The notes beneath the pieces were generated by a model. It did no database searches and had not been told where the DNA came from. It saw nothing but the letters and a program-made list of their open reading frames with translations. Below, piece by piece: positions 33,814 through 44,282 of a DNA stretch of 64,000 nucleotides. A program made the position numbers and the translations under genes. This DNA comes from Closterium sp. NIES-65 (lineage: Eukaryota; Streptophyta; Zygnematophyceae; Desmidiales; Closteriaceae), in NCBI GenBank assembly GCA_948144175.1, contig CANXME010001290.1, positions 925,460 through 989,459 of the forward strand, read 5' to 3'. The stretch's first letter is position 1; each line of letters opens with the position of its first letter.

Positions 33814-35380
33814 CTGGAGGAGAAGCAGTGGTCAGTGTGTACAGGCTCGACCCCGGCCGACGTGTAAACGTAGCCAGGTGACGACCCGTGCTAGCCTCTG
33901 TGCAGTGCGTCACTCGCTGACGAGCAGGGGTGAACTGGTGGACTCCGGCATCCTGTAGGTCAGCACCACTCACCAAGCTCGTAGAGAACGAGGGGAGGTA
34001 GAGACCAGACAGGGTGCCAGAGGGAGCCGCCGGACACGGGAGGACTGTGGAGAAGCGAGACAGGACAGGACCCCCAGAGGGGTCAGCCAGGGAAACCGCA
34101 ACCGGCCGACTAAGCGGCGTAAATGTGCTGCGATCCCGAAAGAAAGAGCGAGACGCTCCAGAGTCAAGAGTGAAGGTGTGGGAGGCCGAAGCCGACGCAG
34201 TACCAGAGAGCGCAGACGCACTAGTACCTGCGAGGGCAGTCTCACTAGCACCTGAGAGCACAGACGCACTGGCACCTAGAGCAGAAGCCTCACCGGCACC
34301 TGGAGCAGCAGTACCAATGCCCCGGTCGGGCGGGAAACACCGGTAACAGTCACCCTCATCACTAAAGGTCACAGCATACATGGCAGCAAGGATAGCATCA
34401 AAATCAAGATCAAAGATAGCTACACCAGCCCTAGACAGCTCTCCCCAGCGGGGGATCTCCGCGGCCTCCGGGAACTGCTGACGCCAAGCGTCCGTCAGGC
34501 GGCCAAAGCAGCGCTGGGCGGGGTGGGTACCCCCACACTGCTCTCCAGTGCGGTCGCCAGTGCGGAGAACGTAGGTGCAGGGACCAAAACCCCCACCGCG
34601 CTGACCCTGCGTGTACCACTCACGGAGCTGCTGAGGGGTGGGGACGTCGCGAGAACGCTGTTGCTGCTGCTGCTGCTGCTGGCGCTGATCGCCACCAGTG
34701 CCGCTCCGCTGCAAAGCTCCACTCCGACCACCTCCACCTCCGCCACCCCCGCCTCCGCCTCCACCGCCCCCGCCTCCGCCTCCACCGCCGCCACCTCTGC
34801 CACCTCCGCTACCACCGCCACCGCCGCCGCCACTCCCGCCTCCACTGCCGCCACTAGCACCCCCACCCTCGCTACCACCTCCACCGCCACCCCCACTCCC
34901 TCCTCCGCCTCCACCTCCACCGCCACCGCCCCCACTGGTCCCACCCGCTCCCTTGCCCCCCTTGCCCTTGCCAGAGCGTCGTCTCCCGCTAGGGGCAGAC
35001 GCCGCACCTATCGACTTAAGACCAACGAGGTCGGGCGCAGCGGGAGAGGCGACAGAGGGCAGGAGAGGGGAAGGAAAACACCCCTCAAAGATGGGGGCGC
35101 GGGGGTCACCTCGAGAGGCTCCTACAGCAACTATGCTCTTCTCTGCTGCAAGAAGGGCCTTCTCGAGGCTGTCGACTGTGAGGGTGGTGGGACAGACCGC
35201 GAGGAAGTGGTCCCGAACTACATGAAGGGAGTCAGGGAGGCGAGTGACTAAGAAGTAGAGAGTGATGTACATGGGGGGGGGGGTTCTTGGCGCAGAAGTC
35301 AGCAGGAAGCGCAGCGCGGTAGCGAGTGTCACTAGTGCGGAGGTGCGTGATGAGATCAGCGACAGTGGGAAAGGCGGCAA
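33428..35380 (-). pseudogene. Element E gag C-terminus, protease and pre-integrase
   Basis: This 650-codon frame joins gag at the poly-C run (MYITLYFLV near residue 37). It then has a long Gly-rich spacer (about 140-220), a Gln run, an unusual zinc-knuckle-like C268-C282-H286-C291 (C-x13-C-x3-H-x4-C), and the aspartic protease motif LDSGAS with D406. The pre-integrase words LLWHHRLGHP appear near 580-590, after which the frame departs from the integrase frame at about 33800. As in other copia elements, protease and integrase follow gag in one polyprotein. Confidence 0.85.
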
Positions 35381-35744
35381 GGTCAGGGAAGAGGAAGGGG
35401 AGCATGAGGCGGCTCAGTGCAGCAGTGGCAGGGGAGGAGTAGCGCGCAACTACAGCGTCGTACAGGGTCTGAGCACTCTTGTACTGGCTAAAGTGCGCGC
35501 GCTCAGCGGTAGGGAGGTGGCGACGCACAGCAAGACGTGCAGCAGCATCGCGCGTGGCCCACTGAGAGCGAACAGTGGCGTCAGCATCAGCAGCAGGGGC
35601 AGGGACGGCGCCAGAGGTGAGGTCAAAGAGAGACAGACCGTCGGCCCTGTCGCACTGTAAAAACAGCTGCAGGTCGTCGAGCCAGACCTCAAAGCTAATG
35701 GCTCGACCCTCAGCGTCAAAAGCGAGGACACTGGGTGTAGCCAT
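35232..35744 (-). pseudogene. Element E gag, N-terminal frame
   Basis: The frame starts MATPSVLAFDAEG (ATG at 35744) and carries the gag region found in F and G: LFLQCDRADGLSLFDLTSG, HFSQYKSAQTLYDAVVARYSS, FPDLAAFPTVADLITHLRTSDTRY split over parts. After AKNPPP the frame leaves the conserved MYITLY reading at a run of 11 C (35273-35283 as G on the plus strand) and ends at 35232. The conserved continuation is in the frame of 35380-33428. Gag would form the particle; here it is frameshifted. Confidence 0.85.
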
Positions 35745-35769
35745 GACGACGACAGTGGAGCAGTGCAAG

Positions 35770-36783
35770 CAGTAGGGGAAGGGTACGCAGTGTCAGCAGT
35801 GCAGTGCTCACCGGGCAGGGCAGGTCGGGCGGCTCGGGAGGAAGGTCGCCTAGCGACACGGCCGCTAGGCTGCTGGGCGGCTCGGCTCTTGGGCGGCTCG
35901 GCTGCTGCTGGGCGGCTCGGCTGCTGCTGGGCGGCTCGGCGGCTCCGGGCGGCTCGGCGGCTCCGGGCGGCTCGGATGCTGCTGGGCGGCTTGGCTGCTG
36001 CTGGGCGGCTCGGCGGTTCCTGGGCGGCTCGGCTGCTCCTGGGCGGCGCGGCGGCTCGGCTGCCGCTAAGCCGCGTAGGTAGGGCGGCCGGGCGGGCCGC
36101 AGGTAGGGCGGCGGGTAGGCCGCAGGTAGGGCAGCGGGACGGCCGCAGGTAGGGCGGCGGACGGCCGCAGGTAGGGGGGGCGGGTAGGCCGCAGGTAGGG
36201 CGGCGGGACGGCTGCAGGTAGGGCGGCGGACGGCCGCGGGTAGGGCGGCGGGGAGGCCGCAGGTAGGGCGGCGGGACGGCCGCAGGTAGGGCGGCGGGTG
36301 GGCCGCGACAGAGTGGCGGGGCCGCTCGAAGGGGTGGCGGGGCCGCGCGAAGAGGTAGCGGGGCCGCGACTGGGTGGCGGGGCCGCGACGGAGTGGCGGG
36401 GCCGCTCGAAGGGGTGGCGGGGCCGCGACGGGGTGGCGGGGCCGCGACGGAGTGGCGGGGCCGCGACGGAGGGGCGGGGCCGCTCAAAGGGGTGGCGGGG
36501 CCGCTACGGAGTGGCGAGGCCGTGCGTAGGGGAAGCGGGGCCGCGACTGGGTGGCGGGGCCGCGACGGGACGGCGGGGCCGCTAGCAAGGGCGGCGGGTG
36601 GGCTGCTAAGGTAGGGCGGCGGCTGGGCCGCGAGTAGGGCGGCGGTCGGGCCGTGAAGTAGGGCGGCGGGGCCGCGAAGGAAAAGGGCGACTCGGAGGGT
36701 CGCTAAAAAAAAGGCGCGCGCCTCGGGCGCGCTTCGGTGGGCCCTAAAGAACAATCCCTAGGATGGGACCTGCTCTGATTCCA
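35770..36783 (-). repeat. Element E leader: hairpins, GGGCCCACC box and GC minisatellite
   Basis: Read on the minus strand after the PBS: a weak TCCC/GGGA hairpin, the box GGGCCCACC (36736-36744), hairpin GCGCGCC/GGCGCGC (36716-36722 with 36726-36732), and a T run. Then GC-rich repeats run to about 35830. From 36700 to 36300 they are about 20-bp CGGCCCCGCCAC words, from 36300 to 36070 CCGCCGCCCTACCTGCGGCC words, and then CGCCCAGGAGCAGCCGAG words. The middle block is close to the 65-bp satellite subunit. Confidence 0.7.
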
Positions 36784-36922
36784 TGTGAAGAAAGGAACGT
36801 GAAAATGAAATGACTATGAATGAAGTGAGTACAAATAGGAAACCCTAGTTGGGTTGTACCCCCTATGGGATACCCCACTATAGCCTACACAAATAAGTAA
36901 GCTATAATATTCTGACAAATCT

Positions 36923-37031
36923 ATGCTTGAATTCTACCAAGGCATTCTAACAATCTGTCAAGGATTACTGCCAAAGCTCTATCAGTGAGCCTGACGCAAT
37001 TCAACTCTCCAGTAAAACAACATTCTTTGCA
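36923..37031 (+). mobile_element. Insert X, part 3
   Basis: The last 109 bp of insert X, ending TTTGCA, after the right AATCT duplication of element E. Gypsy RT sequence follows directly at 37037. Confidence 0.55.
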
Positions 37032-37036
37032 TTTTC

Positions 37037-37364
37037 AAGATCCCGCGGAAAATCCAGTTCTATGTGAAGCTGTAGAAGAGCGACTTCGCCATTAGGTGCA
37101 ATTCCTTGGGCACATGGTGAGTGCTGAGCGAGTTCATGTGGACCTGCGAAAGATCGAAGTCGTAAAAAAATTGGTAGGTTATAGAGAACGTCAAGAAACT
37201 ACAATGATTCATAGGCTTTTCTAATTATTACATCAGATACGTGCCGTAGTATATGAAGATCCCAACACCACCCACAAACATACTGAAAAATGATACTTCC
37301 TACAAATGAGATACTCATTAACATGAAGCCATGGAGTAGCTACAGAAAACCCTGACAACCACCC
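37037..37364 (+). pseudogene. Gypsy RT thumb and start of RNase H remnant
   Basis: The plus-strand reading gives KIPRKIQFYVKL, then FLGHMVSAERVHVDLRKIEVV. Towards 37330-37364 it gives EAME.LQKTLTTT, the block before the tethered RNase H in Ty3/gypsy polyproteins. Stops and frame changes are present. It continues the RT that ended at 24740 and is cut at 37365 by TRIM-N. Confidence 0.75.
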
Positions 37365-38753
37365 TGTCAGAATGTTATCTTATGCTCTAGCCTGTAGTGG
37401 GGTGCTCTATAGCGAGTACAACCCTTCTAGGGTTTGCTATTTGTATCTCCATTCTTGCTAGTGCAACCCATCTTCTCTCTTCTAAACTTTCACATGCTAT
37501 CAGAGCAGGTCGATCCCCTTGGATCGATCCTGTGGGTGGGTTACCACCTCCTCGCTTCCGCTGCAACTACCTTTCACTACTCTCTGAGCCGCACGCCCCC
37601 AGGCGTGCGGCACTTTTTCTTCCCGCCGTGCGCCTCGAGGCGCGCGGCGGTTCTCTGCCCGCTGTGGGCCCCGAGGCGCGCGGCGGGCTTCTGCCCCGTC
37701 GTTCGCCGCGTCGCCCTCCGGAGGCGCCGCGACGGGCGACGGGGACCCGTCGCGGCGCACCGAGGGCACGCGCCTCGGCCCCGTCGCCCTACCTGCGCCC
37801 CGGCCCCAGCCCCGCCTGCGGCCCCGGGCCCGACGCCCTACCTGCGCCCCGGCCCTATCGCCCTACCTGCGCCCCGGCCCCGCCTGCGGCAAGTGGCCCC
37901 CGAGGGTCGCCTCGACAGGCAACGGGAGGACTAACCTGGGGGAGGGGGGCGAGCGCCGCCCCTTCTGCTGCATGTCTTGGCGCCCTGGGAGGCCGCGCGT
38001 CGGTTCCCCCCCCCCCCCCCCTCCCCTCCCCCGTAACCTCCCTACCCGCCATCCCGTCCTGCCTGTGTTAGGGTTTGGGGAGTGGCGAGTAGGGGGTGGC
38101 GAGTATGGGGGTGGCACTTCTGCATTCCTCCCTTTGCTCCTCCTCCTCTTTTGTCTCCCACTACTGCAGCTGTCGCTGAGGGGGGTGGATGTGTGGGAGA
38201 CTGGGGTTTAGGGTTTAAGGGGGGTGCGTGGGAGTGGAGCTAGCGGTGTAGCAGCAGGTGTGTGCCAAGGGGAGTGGGATAGTTTGGGGAAGCTGTATGG
38301 AGGTTGCCGTCGTGTCGCCAGCAGCACCTGTATTCCGGGGACTTCGTCCGGTAGCCCAGTCGTAGCCAGCTGTGCCAGCCGCCCGTGGGTCCGTTGCTCG
38401 TCTACCGCTACTTTAGCCGCGGGGCCTGTTACTCCTGTATTCCGGGGACTTCGTCCAGTAGCCGCTGTGCCAGTCTGCCTCCTGTTGCCCGTGTGTCTGC
38501 AGCTTCAGCCGTCGCCTCCTATCTCCTCTCCTCTCACTCTCTCTCCTCCTCCTCGCTTGCCCGTTGTGACTACCACTAGCTTTGCTCATATTTGTACCCT
38601 TTAAACTATTGCTTCTTGAACTTGTGCTCAGAATGTGTGGTGACATTGTGATCCACCCTGAGCTTGTACTGCTTTGTTTGCTCTGCTGATTACACCCCAC
38701 TTTGGCTATGGGGGTGTGTCAGAATGTTATCTTATGCTCTAGCTTTTAGTGGA
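37365..38753 (+). mobile_element. TRIM-N, non-autonomous LTR element in the gypsy RNase H
   Basis: The 5' LTR is 37365-37494 (130 bp, TGTCAG...TTCACA). PBS TGCTATCAGAGCAGG follows (37495-37509). Hairpin 1 is 37506-37532 and hairpin 2 GCCGCACGCC/GGCGTGCGGC (37588-37597 with 37602-37611). A short GC repeat GGCCCCGTCGCCCTACCTGCG occurs around 37776-37890. The 3' region shares the TRIM-S and TRIM-C sequence, with polypurine tract TATGGGGGTG. Only 37 bp of the 3' LTR remain (38717-38753), and about 45 codons of the gypsy RNase H are also missing there, so one deletion removed both. Confidence 0.85.
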
Positions 38754-39623
38754 GCAGTGCCCAACCACCCCATACACGATAAGGAGGCCCTGGCGATTGT
38801 CCTAGCTTTCAAGGCGTAGAGGTGTTATCGGAAAGAAGCAAAAACAACAATATACACCGACCAATGCAGCCTAAAAGAGATCAAGTTATAGCATACACTC
38901 TCCAAGCGACAAGTGTGGTAGATGGACTTCCTTGGAAACATAATTTCACTATGACATCGTCTACAAACCGAGACTTCACAACAAGGTGGATGCATCAAGC
39001 CGACCCGGATACGTGGCAGGAATTAAGCTAGACAGAATGCCCCCCCCCCCCATCAAAGGGCTTATTCCTACATGGGTGCTCCACGGATTCAGAAATAGCA
39101 GCAGCAAAGAAGCAGAAACAACTATATTGGGAGAAGGACCTAGCAATACGGAAGTGTTCTGGAAAGCTTTGGGTTCCGAACTACACCCTGCTACAATAAA
39201 TCTTTTTGGAGGAGTTTCACGACGTAGCATATGCGGGACACTTCGGGAGAAACAAGACCCTTGCCGACATCGATAAAATATAACTACTTGCCTATGATGG
39301 TAACGGATATGCAGCAGTCCGTCAACTCGTGCGACACTTGGAAAGTAGCAAACAAAAAAAGCAGTGTTCTTTCAGCATTTACCAGTACTGGAGCAAGTTG
39401 TCAGTATAGACTTCATCACTGGACTTCCGCTGACCGCTCGAGGGCATGTCGCTATACTCATAATCATTGATAAGTTCTCTAAAATGGGACACTACATGCC
39501 CACTAACGTCACGGCTACCAATGAAGTTGAACCCCTTCTTCGATAGTACCTTCACCATCCACGTCATTCCCACAGCATGTCCACAGAATGAACGAGAATG
39601 TGTGGACTAACATCTTGCAGGAC
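38754..39623 (+). pseudogene. Gypsy RNase H and integrase remnant
   Basis: It starts with HPIHDKEALAIVLAFKA and YTDQCSL, the end of the tethered RNase H. From about 39210 it has the zinc-binding AGHFGRNKTLADI block, then VVSIDFITGLPLTARG and IIDKFSKMGHY near 39390-39500, the integrase core around its first catalytic Asp. Stops are frequent. A poly-C run sits near 39042. It ends where the copia J 3' LTR fragment begins. This is the 3'-most part of the gypsy element that starts at 22660. Confidence 0.75.
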
Positions 39624-39949
39624 TACAAGTAGTAAACCCTAATTGGGTTGTACCCCATATGGGCTACCCCGCTACAGCCTACACAACATGCAGCATATGA
39701 GTTTGACACACCCCCATAGCCAAAGTGGGGGAGAACAAGAGGTCACAAGACCAGTAAAGAAAAGCAAAGCAAGCACAGGGTGGATCACGAAGTCACCACA
39801 CACTCTAAGCACAAGCAAATGGCCACAAGGCCAGCTCACATGCAGAGTTATATAAATCAGAACAAGCAGTACAGTGATCAAAACCTAGCAATTGTAAGCA
39901 TGCAGCTATAAGCATATAGATCACAGTACAAGCAAAGTCAAGCAGTGAG

Positions 39950-42186
39950 CAAGTGAGGCCAAGTAGGCACAACACCTAGAGTAATACAGAAACGCTGATG
40001 ATCACAAGGCTTAAGTGCCTTGGTGAAGATATCAGCTGTGTTGGCCCGAGAGGCCATGTAAGCAAGACGAAGATAACCAGGCTGCTGCAACTCTCGAGCA
40101 AGGAAGTAACACAGAGCGATGTGCTTCGTCTTGTGCTCCAGTTTGTGCTCTTGACACAAGGCAATCATGGCCTTGTTGTCGACGTACAAAACTGGAGAAG
40201 AACAAGGCGGCTCGCCCAAGTTGGTTAGTAGATAGGTGAGCCAGCGTAGCTCCTGTGCAGCCATGGTCCCTGCGTAGATCTCAGCCTCACAAGTGGAGCT
40301 GAGAACAGAAGACGAGCGGGTAGACCGACAAGAATTAGAGCCGGAGCCAAGGCGGAAGGTGTAACCCTGTGACGACCGCTGCGTAGCCAAGTCGTCAACC
40401 CAAGAAGCGTGTGCGTGTCCGGTGATGAAAACTTGATCCTGTCCTCCAACCACGAGCCCCATGCCTGACGTACTACACAAGTAGTGCAACACCCTCTTAG
40501 CGGCCTATTAGTGCTCTAGTCGGTGTCTCCCGGGCGCAACGTAGCGTGCCAGGATGCTAAGAGGGTAAGCAAGGTCAGGTCGAGTGCAGGTCAATAGGTA
40601 TATGAGGCAGCCCACAAGCTCTGGATACGGGCCACTCGGCTCTACGGACTCATCCGAAGGCTGAGCTGAGAGCGAGTGACCGGTAGGCAGAGGAGTGGAT
40701 TGTGGCGAGGAGTACGTGAAGCCGAAGCGCTGAAGAACTTGCTGCACCATGTGTGAGGCAGTCAATGTAATGGTGCGCCGTGCTCTGTCCCGGGTAATCT
40801 GCAAGCCAAGATAGTTGCGCAGCTCTCCTAGGTCTGTGCACGTGTATCTCTTCTGCAGCTCCGACTTCACGTGGGCGAGTCCCTCAGTGTCAGCAGTGGC
40901 AAAGACCAAGTCGTCGACCTACACGCAGATGTAGAACGGCGGCAGCAAAGTGTCTGTGCGCGGAAACAGCGATGGGTCAGCAGTCGAAGGAGCAAACCCA
41001 AGAGCCGCAAGCGTCGTCCTCAGTGTGTCGTGCCACTCGCGAGGCGCCTGGCGGAGACCATAGACTGGCCGCCAGAGGCTTGACAGGAAACGACCCAATG
41101 AAGCCTGGTGGGCGGCGCAACCAGATCTCCTCGTGCACGCTGCCCTGTAAGAAAGCTGTGCTAAAGTCAAGAGAGTGAAGCTCGTAGTCACACTGAGCGG
41201 CGACGTGCAGAAGAACCCGAAGAGTGGTCATCTTCTGGGTAGGGAAGAAGGTCTAAAAGAAGTCAACTCCCTGTCACTGACTGAAGCCTCGTGGAACGTT
41301 ACGCGCCTTGAAGACAGGTGGAGAACCCGGTGGCCGCTTCGCCTTGAAAATCCACATGCCACTGACGATGTTCGCCCCAGATGGGGGAACGTCGTCGATG
41401 TAAGTGCCTGTGGACTTCCAAGATGCCATCTCTGCATCCATGGCTGACTGCCACTGAGAGGAGTAGGGACCCTCAATCGCCTCTGCGTAAGAGCGCGGGG
41501 TCAGGATGTCTGGTGCATCCGGGTCTTCCTCAGGTGCAATCAGCATAAACACGAGATGAGGTACAACAGCAGCAAAACACTCAAAGTCCTCCTGCCTATC
41601 CTCGAAGAGGACCCTCGAAGGACGGAGGACAGAAAGACTCAGACTCAGCAACAAGACTAGCGGCGTAGTCGAGGCGACAGGCGGCAGCAAAGTCAACAAG
41701 CTCAGCAACTAGGGCAGACGCATCAGTGAACTCAAAGGAAGGGTTAGTGACAACAACAGCTCGCAGACGCGTGATAGTAGGGCTAGCAGCACGAAGTGAG
41801 TCAGACTCCGGGAGCGGACCGTCAGCAAGGGAGGACGCACGAGGAGAAGGCAGAGGGACACATAGTGGAACAGAGGAAGGATGAAGTGCCATCCTCACGA
41901 TAGGAGGAGGACGCTCACGCGGAACACGACGACCAGTGCGGAAAGCGCGAACAGGCGACGCAGGACGCAGGCGCACAACGCTTTGTAAGACCTCCGGGCT
42001 GCTCAGTGTAAGGAGACGGAGCCGGCCCTGGTTGTAACTGCGGCTGGGACTAGTCAGGCGATGGACACAGTAAGGGAGGAGTAAGGCCTGTAGAAGGCGG
42101 GAGACCAAGAACCTGCTGAAGTAGTGGAACGAAGTAGGGTCGCGGTCGCATAGTGCCTCCAGAACCAGCACCGACAACACCAGCAC
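39950..42186 (-). pseudogene. Element J RT/RNase H, inactivated
   Basis: The pieces run from right to left: SDSLRAASPT near 41790, AEAIEGPYSSQWQSAMDAEMASWKST near 41450, RT core DFSTAFLQGSVHEEIWLRRPPGF near 41150, then the catalytic YVDD. Its Tyr codon is a TAG stop near 40921, and VDDLVFATAD follows. RT continues to about 40508. RNase H (TGHAHASW, STCEAEIYAG, YVDNKAM, ANTADIFTKAL) ends near 39950. The HADAS motif reads HAHAS, so an RNase H Asp is lost. Several frameshifts are present. Confidence 0.88.
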
Positions 42187-42189
42187 TCC

Positions 42190-42660
42190 TGGGCCAGCAC
42201 CTCCAGCTACAGGGTCTCCAGCTCCAACGCCTATAGCACCACCGACTCCAGCAGGTCCAGGATCCCAGCTCCAGCAGCTCCAGTACCTCCAATATGAGCA
42301 CCTCCGAGACCAGCGGCTCCAGCACCTCCAACAGCTTCAGCTCCTGCTGCACCTCCAGCTCCAGCAGCTCTAGAATCTCCTGTACAAGCACCTCTGGGAC
42401 CACCGGCTGCAGCACCTCCTGCAGCTCCAGCTCCAGTAGCACCCCCAGCTCTAGCAGCGCTACTCCGGAGGCTCCAGCGCTGGGCAAACCACTCGCGTAG
42501 CCGCAGTGGAGAGAGAGGCTCCCGTCGTGACGAGACACCCTTAGGACCTCGAGCAGACAAAGTACCTCCAGGCTCAGCACGCTCTAGCTCAGCTCCCCCA
42601 GGCTCACCACCCCCAGGCTCCGCACCCCTAGGCTCAGCAACCCCAGGCTCAGCACTACAG
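42190..42660 (-). repeat. Element J pol linker repeats
   Basis: Low-complexity 12-15-bp repeats (CTCCAGCAGCTCCAG words and a few CTCAGCACCCCCAGG words on the plus strand) encode Leu/Glu/Val- or Gly/Ala-rich tracts. The REPLSPLRLREWFA block near 42500 is shared with element D. The recognisable element ends about here. Confidence 0.65.
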
Positions 42661-43689
42661 AGATAACTACTACAACGGGAGCTAGACTACGGGCTAGGCA
42701 CGGGTGCTCGTGTGATCTCTGCGTTCGTTGGTCCTTAGTCGTTTTCTTAGTGCTCACACTGCTTGCTAGTTCATGGGGCAATTTGGCAAGAGTTTCACTA
42801 GAGAAAGTTGAAAACAATGGTACAATCAGCTTGGCAAGACAAGACTACATCAGAGCTAGCATTCAGGTCAGTCGACTGCCAGCGCAGCATGGTCGACCGC
42901 GTTCCAGCACGACTTGGTCGACCGCGTTCCAGCAGTGCAAAGTCGACAGCGTGCCAACGCTACAGGTCGACGGCGTGCCAGCGTTGCTCCCGCATAACAG
43001 CAGCGCACCAGCTTTGCAGGTGCTCGCAGATGATTGGCGTGCTGAGCCTCGTCACCTGCACAACACACACACCAAGTAATCCTTGTGCTGACGTCTCCAC
43101 CGATCCGCCACGTTGACCTCGAGATACCACCACCGAGGTCAGTCTCGCCAACATCGCCTGGGCGACCGTCGCACTCTTTCGTAGAACCTCATCACCCAGG
43201 TAACCTGGTCGACCGGGCAACCACGTCGACCAGGTGCTCCTGTATGTGCCCGTCGACCTCCCAAGTCGACGGCCACCTCCACTCAACCTCACCAGTTCGA
43301 CCACACCCCTAGTCGACCAGCTCCAGGTCGACGTCACTCCTGGTCGACCAGCTCCACGTCGACCAGCGCAGTCGTTAGCCAACCACCCAAGTCGGCTACC
43401 CTAAGTCGACGTCACCAAGTCGACGCCCCTTCTATGTCGGCGCCGACTTCCGGGCCGACCTCTTGAAGCTGGCGACCTCCCAAGTCGGCGACCTTGCAAG
43501 TCGGCGCCGACTTCCAGGTCAACGTGCCACATCGCCTACCACCAGTTGTAGTCGGCCACCGGCTTCCCAAGTCGGCGGCATTGCAGTGGCCCCGTACAAG
43601 TCGACCAACCCCGTCGACCAGCTCGCCCAAGTCGGCGTCGCCCACCGCTGCAAGTCGTCTGTACCTCCCGTACACCTCGTAGTAGCTCG
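42661..43689. other. Unassigned block very dense in GTCGAC
   Basis: Between truncated J and truncated H lies about 1 kb with no recognisable gene. From 42871 to 43620 it holds about 17 GTCGAC hexamers and about 7 GTCGGC words, mostly in AAGTCGAC, GGTCGACC or CAAGTCGGC contexts, in both orientations (the word is its own reverse complement). It might be the inner part of an unknown element, or DNA that replaced the 3' half of H. Confidence 0.6.
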
Positions 43690-44280
43690 GCTGCTCCATG
43701 TAAAGGTCTCGGTCTAGCACGCCATGGAAGAACGCGTTCTTCACATCCAGCTGCATCCGGTCCAAATCAAGTGCAGCTGCAATCGCCAGAAGTACACGCG
43801 CCGTCACATAGCTTCCCACAGGGGCGTACGTCTCCTCATAGTCCACCCCTGCTACCTGCGTGAACCCCTTCACCACTAGCCTCGCCTTCTCACGCTCCAC
43901 TATCCCATCAGGTCGGAACTTGGTGTTCAAAATCCAGCGGTTCTTCATCACATTCACCCCTGGCGGACGCGGAACCAACTCCCACGTCCCCTGCTCAATC
44001 AAGCTCCGCATCTCCTCATCCACCGCCTCCTTCACCTTGTCTCCCTTCCAGCAGCCCAAGGCCTCCTTCACTGTCATTTTCGCTATGTCCCACTGCCTCT
44101 CAGGGTCAGATGTCACGTCCGGGTCGAGGTCAGTCCACTCCTTGTCCTCCTCGTCATCCAAGCCCGCTGGCTCAACCACTATAACCCAAGCGTATCGAAC
44201 AGGCGGGACACCACGAGTGATGCGAGTGGAGCAACGCAGTGGTGCAGTGGTCGTCCCAGAAACCAACACACGACCACCAT
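43690..44280 (-). pseudogene. Element H RT, N-terminal third
   Basis: In the frame of 44497-43412 it carries RCSTRITRGVPPVRY, EALGCWKGDKVKEAVDEEMRSL, TWELVPRPPGV, REKARLVVKGFTQVAGVDYEETYAPVGSY and MQLDVKNAFFHGVLDRDLYMEQP. This is copia RT up to and including the first catalytic Asp (LDVKNAF). YVDD and everything after it are missing. After about 43690 the frame reads the GTCGAC-rich block and has no meaning. Confidence 0.85.
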
Positions 44281-44282
44281 CT

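Larger units (their letters stand above)
30760..36917 (-). mobile_element. Copia element E, 6158 bp with TSD
   Basis: Two 134-bp LTRs (36784-36917 as 5' and 30760-30893 as 3') differ at 3 positions (about 97.8% identity). The target-site duplication AATCT is perfect (30755-30759 and 36918-36922). PBS TGGAATCAGAGCAGG lies at 36769-36783 (minus). Gag, protease, integrase, RT and RNase H are all recognisable, but a poly-C frameshift, integrase catalytic changes, an RT deletion and an RNase H stop make it defective. Confidence 0.95.
39624..42660 (-). mobile_element. Copia element J, truncated at both ends
   Basis: Minus-strand element with a partial 3' LTR (39624-39708; starts TGTCAAAC, broken after ACTTGTA), a polypurine CTATGGGGGTG, and RNase H, RT and linker regions. 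Gag, protease, integrase, leader and 5' LTR are missing. It lies directly against gypsy integrase on the left and an unassigned GTCGAC-rich block on the right, and no duplication is visible. It belongs with D by LTR and pol similarity. Confidence 0.85.

Noticed and set aside
34523..35251. Plus-strand Pro- or Thr/Ala-rich frames opposite the gag Gly-rich spacer of E (and equivalents in F and G)
   Set aside because: They are antisense shadows of GGN repeats in gag.
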